The translations under genes were made by a program, and so were the position numbers. From NCBI GenBank assembly GCA_030867875.1, contig JAOWCC010000577.1, positions 79,775,740 to 79,839,739 on the forward strand: a stretch of DNA of 64,000 nt. The letters run 5' to 3'. Origin of the DNA: Actinernus sp. WN-2022. Lineage: Eukaryota; Cnidaria; Anthozoa; Actiniaria; Actinernidae. Position 1 is the first letter of the stretch; every line of letters begins with the position of its first letter. The notes under the pieces were generated by a model. The model was not told the origin of the DNA. It ran no database searches and saw only the letters and a program-made list of their open reading frames with translations. Positions 62,100 to 64,000 of this stretch are shown here, piece by piece.

Positions 62100-63040
62100 C
62101 TCGGTCTGGGATTGGTTCCCCTAGAATGAACACCCCTCATGATTGGTGGATTTCGATCCGTTTTTGGTTCTAGCGCGACTCTCTTTATTATTTTTTGTAA
62201 AAGAATTCCCCCAAACACCCCCACCCCACCGCTTATTCTTCCGAATTTTTGTGGGCCCTCCCCCGGGAGACCTCACTCTACAGGCCTCTTCAAACCGTTC
62301 TCTCTTTCGCGCCAAGGAAACTAGCGAAAAAGCCTTCCCAAAACCGTCCCTCCGAACCAACGTCCACAAAGTGGACCCGAAATAAGAAAAGGGCGCGCAA
62401 ATATAAGCCTCGGCTTGTGATTGGAGGGTTTAGGCTCCTTTTAGGTTCGCGCCAACACTCCACTGGTTTCCCGAGGGACGCGTTGGGGTTTCAGACGGTT
62501 TAGGAGCCCTTGCTCGGAAAGTGTGAAAGGGAAAACAAAAAAAAAAGGGGGGAAAACTAAGAGGGCCGTGAGAAAAGGGTCTGTAGAAAATTTTAGAAAA
62601 TTTCCCCGATGTTTTCAGGATGAATTTGAGCTTCTTGGACTTCCCCCAAAAATTCTGGTAAACAACCTTGACCCGAAGTAAGAAAAGGGCACGTAAACAA
62701 ACTACGTCACACCTTGTGATTGGTCCGTCAAACATCCGGTAACGTTCAACTGGTTTCCCAAAGGTCATACAGGTTTCGGGTCTCCAAGAACACCTTTCCC
62801 GGGTCGAAGGAAGGGGGAAAAAACGGGGAAAACTAAGAGGGGGTTGAGAAGAAGACCTCCAGAAAAAAAATAGCCAATTTCCACGCTGTTTTAGGGTTGA
62901 CTTTGAGCTTCTTAGGGGCTCAGAAAAAAAGTTTGGCAAAAAACGTCAAAACCGGATCGAACGTCCACCAATCCTAGAGCCCGTGGCGTAAAACGGGCCA
63001 ATCAAAACCCGAGAAAGTGCCCCAATCAGGAACCAGTATA
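62100..63040. promoter_or_regulatory. Bidirectional regulatory zone between PolB and the right-end gene
   Basis: The zone carries many ATTGG/CCAAT words on both strands (for example GTGATTGGAGG, GTGATTGGTCC, GCCAATCAAAACC) and a TACGTCAC word near 62703. ORFs here are short, overlap on both strands and lack domains. I see no protein gene. Confidence 0.55.
62375..62945 (+). repeat. Two-copy 296-bp tandem duplication
   Basis: Copy 1 starts ACCCGAAATAAGAAAAGGGC at 62375, and copy 2 starts ACCCGAAGTAAGAAAAGGGC at 62671. Shared landmarks in order are CTTGTGATTGG, ACTGGTTTCCC, GGGGAAAACTAAGAGGG and TTTGAGCTTCTT. The copies are considerably diverged. Each carries a CCAAT box, so the repeat may duplicate a promoter or origin element. 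Confidence 0.75.
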
Positions 63041-63045
63041 GGATC

Positions 63046-63051
63046 TATAAA
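63046..63051 (+). promoter_or_regulatory. TATA box of the right-end transcription unit
   Basis: CTATAAAGG lies 15 bp downstream of an ACCAGTATAGGAT word and after CCAAT boxes at about 63000 and 63021. Transcription from here would run through the mini-exons at 63100-63520. Confidence 0.65.
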
Positions 63052-63069
63052 GGATAGGGTTGAATGAAG

Positions 63070-63608
63070 TTCGGTGCCTTTGCCACTGACGCCTCGAGAA
63101 GGTAAGTGTACACGGAATTCGCTCTTGAAATTCAACACGCTTGGTTACTAATCTTTTTTTTCCTTTGGTTTCCTTTTTATTTCTACAGCTTACAGAACAC
63201 ACAAAAAGAGACGGAGGATGGCTTACCGAGGGCCTCGTAGGGATAGAGAGGTACGGTCCTGCGGACTTGTTTTTTATCTTGGAACACAACCACTAACTTT
63301 TTGTTTTTGTTTTTATAGAATGTACACGGTGTGGATGTAATAAACATGGAACCTGTAAGTTCTTCTCCGTCCCGTCCCCCTAAAAGACAGTGTGTAGCGT
63401 TCGGACTCTGCTTAACAGGACCGTTCATTTTTATTGGCAAAAAAATCCCCCGACGCACAATAATTTGATTAATTTTTTATAGGTTTTCTTGGAGGTCCTC
63501 TCGGGACCTGCCCGCTCTCGGTAAGAGCGCCTCTTCAGAAACGAATTCCTCTAAAGCATTATTCATACCGTACCTCTTTTTAATTTTTAATTTTTATTTT
63601 TTTCTCAG
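63070..63608 (+). other. Chain of mini-exons leading to the right-end gene
   Basis: Consensus splice sites define short exons: exon 1 ends before GTAAGTG at 63102. Exon 2 is 63189-63250 (after TTTTATTTCTACAG, before GTACGG). Exon 3 is 63319-63354 (after TTGTTTTTATAG, before GTAAGT). Exon 4 is 63483-63520 (after TTTTTTATAG, before GTAAGA). Exon 5 starts at 63609 (after TTTTTTTCTCAG). Counting phases, an ATG at 63218 gives only a short (about 49-aa) ORF ending near 63648, so the mini-exons may be a leader, or alternative splicing may select frames. Confidence 0.55.
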
Positions 63609-63641
63609 TCCCGTGTTCACATTCATTTTTATACGCATGCT

Positions 63642-64000
63642 ATGGTGTTGAGGATCACAGGCCTCCCCACAGAGATCCTCGCAAAAATTGGGGAATACGT
63701 TTGCAACCAACAGAGAATAGACCGGAGGAAGGCCGCCCATCAGAAGGAACTTAACCCTAGTTTATTCCTCTTAAAACATTTGACCGCAGTTGTCCGGGGA
63801 AACTACTCATGGGGAAACTCCCGCCAAACCATGGAGTTTGTACGAAATTTTAGCACGTTCACCGGCCCCCGCGCGGCCATGTACGTGGAACCCCTGACCG
63901 AATACACTTTTAATTGGTGCGTCTATTGCCACTCGAATATGACTGTCGCTCGTATCCACTGTAAGGAGGGACTCGTTTACTTCCGTTGCCCCCACCACCT
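63642..64000 (+). CDS. F-box-like and zinc-motif protein, truncated by window end
   Basis: The ATG at 63642 lies in the last exon and the frame is open for 119 codons to the window edge. Residues 3-20 (LRITGLPTEILAKIGEYV) fit the start of an F-box, the motif that docks onto Skp1 in ubiquitin ligases. Cys93-x2-Cys96, Cys107 and Cys116 followed by His-His suggest a zinc-binding site. Small viral proteins with such motifs often redirect host ubiquitin ligases or cell-cycle control. Whether this one does is inference. The same frame is open upstream to the exon start at 63609. Confidence 0.6.
   Translation, partial: MVLRITGLPTEILAKIGEYVCNQQRIDRRKAAHQKELNPSLFLLKHLTAVVRGNYSWGNSRQTMEFVRNFSTFTGPRAAMYVEPLTEYTFNWCVYCHSNMTVARIHCKEGLVYFRCPHH

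Larger units (their letters stand above)
44778..64000. mobile_element. Polinton/Maverick (adintovirus-like) integrated element, right end outside window
   Basis: It has the hallmark gene set of Polintons and adintoviruses: chromodomain integrase, double-jelly-roll capsid protein, penton-like protein, adenain-type protease, A32/FtsK-type packaging ATPase and protein-primed PolB, with compact, often overlapping ORFs. Base composition is clearly richer in G+C than the flanking DNA. The left end is placed at AGTAGTAAGGGGG (44778), because Polintons start with 5'-AG and because the interrupted transposase ends there; AG at 44781 is an alternative. A 6-bp duplication at the far end, expected for the family, cannot be checked here. 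At least 19.2 kb belongs to it. Confidence 0.9.

Noticed and set aside
62430..62939. 169-codon minus-strand ORF in the promoter zone
   Set aside because: It lies over the diverged 296-bp tandem repeat, the two repeat copies do not encode similar protein, and it is low in complexity.
1..64000. CRISPR arrays, rRNA genes or bacterial operons
   Set aside because: No direct-repeat/spacer pattern, rRNA signature or bacterial promoter and ribosome-site context was seen; introns and poly(A) signals show eukaryotic DNA.

Overview
The window is eukaryotic nuclear DNA from an invertebrate, most likely an anthozoan cnidarian such as a stony coral. This is inferred from the transposon content (LINEs with PHD-type zinc modules, hAT and Harbinger relics, dense MITEs), AT-rich intergenic DNA, spliced genes, and an integrated Polinton/Maverick (adintovirus-like) element. 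No host housekeeping gene is recognisable, so the species call is weak.

Layout. At 1-4.4 kb lies a minus-strand LINE with ORF1 and a frameshifted ORF2. A decayed hAT transposase relic follows at 4.4-5.3 kb. From 7.3 to 35.6 kb there is a direct segmental duplication: copy 1 at about 7287-17950 and copy 2 at about 25408-35550, separated by about 7.5 kb. Each copy carries a gene for a small acidic secreted peptide and an array of roughly 0.4-kb tandem repeats. Because each copy shows the other's empty sites, several young insertions can be read directly: a large foldback MITE, a LINE 3' end, TA- and TAA-flanked MITEs, and a family with 9-bp target duplications. At 36.3-42.2 kb is a 5.9-kb DNA transposon with about 0.9-kb inverted repeats flanked by TTAA, carrying broken exons. 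At 42.6-44.8 kb are a minus-strand three-exon gene and a plus-strand Harbinger-type transposase that is cut off in its DDE domain.

From about 44778 to the end of the window (and beyond) is a GC-richer, gene-dense Polinton/adintovirus-like element inserted into that transposase. Plus-strand genes in order: a 931-aa protein of unknown function, integrase with chromodomain, two penton-like paralogues, a small basic virion-type protein, double-jelly-roll major capsid protein, adenain-type protease, packaging ATPase, a hydrophobic basic virion-type protein, two basic core-type paralogues flanking a proline-rich conserved protein, and a small unknown protein. Convergent to these is protein-primed DNA polymerase B. 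Its gene is split: a 5' exon coding an acidic region joins in frame to the polymerase exon across a 327-nt intron, and that intron holds a tRNA-like sequence with A box, B box and T-run. To the right lie a CCAAT/TATA promoter zone with a 296-bp tandem duplication, a chain of mini-exons, and a truncated gene coding an F-box-like plus zinc-motif protein.

Together the element carries a full set for integration (integrase), replication (PolB) and virion assembly and maturation (capsid, penton, ATPase, protease, core proteins), with no visible frameshift in any core gene. It therefore looks like a recent or still functional endogenous virus. Its right terminus lies outside the window.
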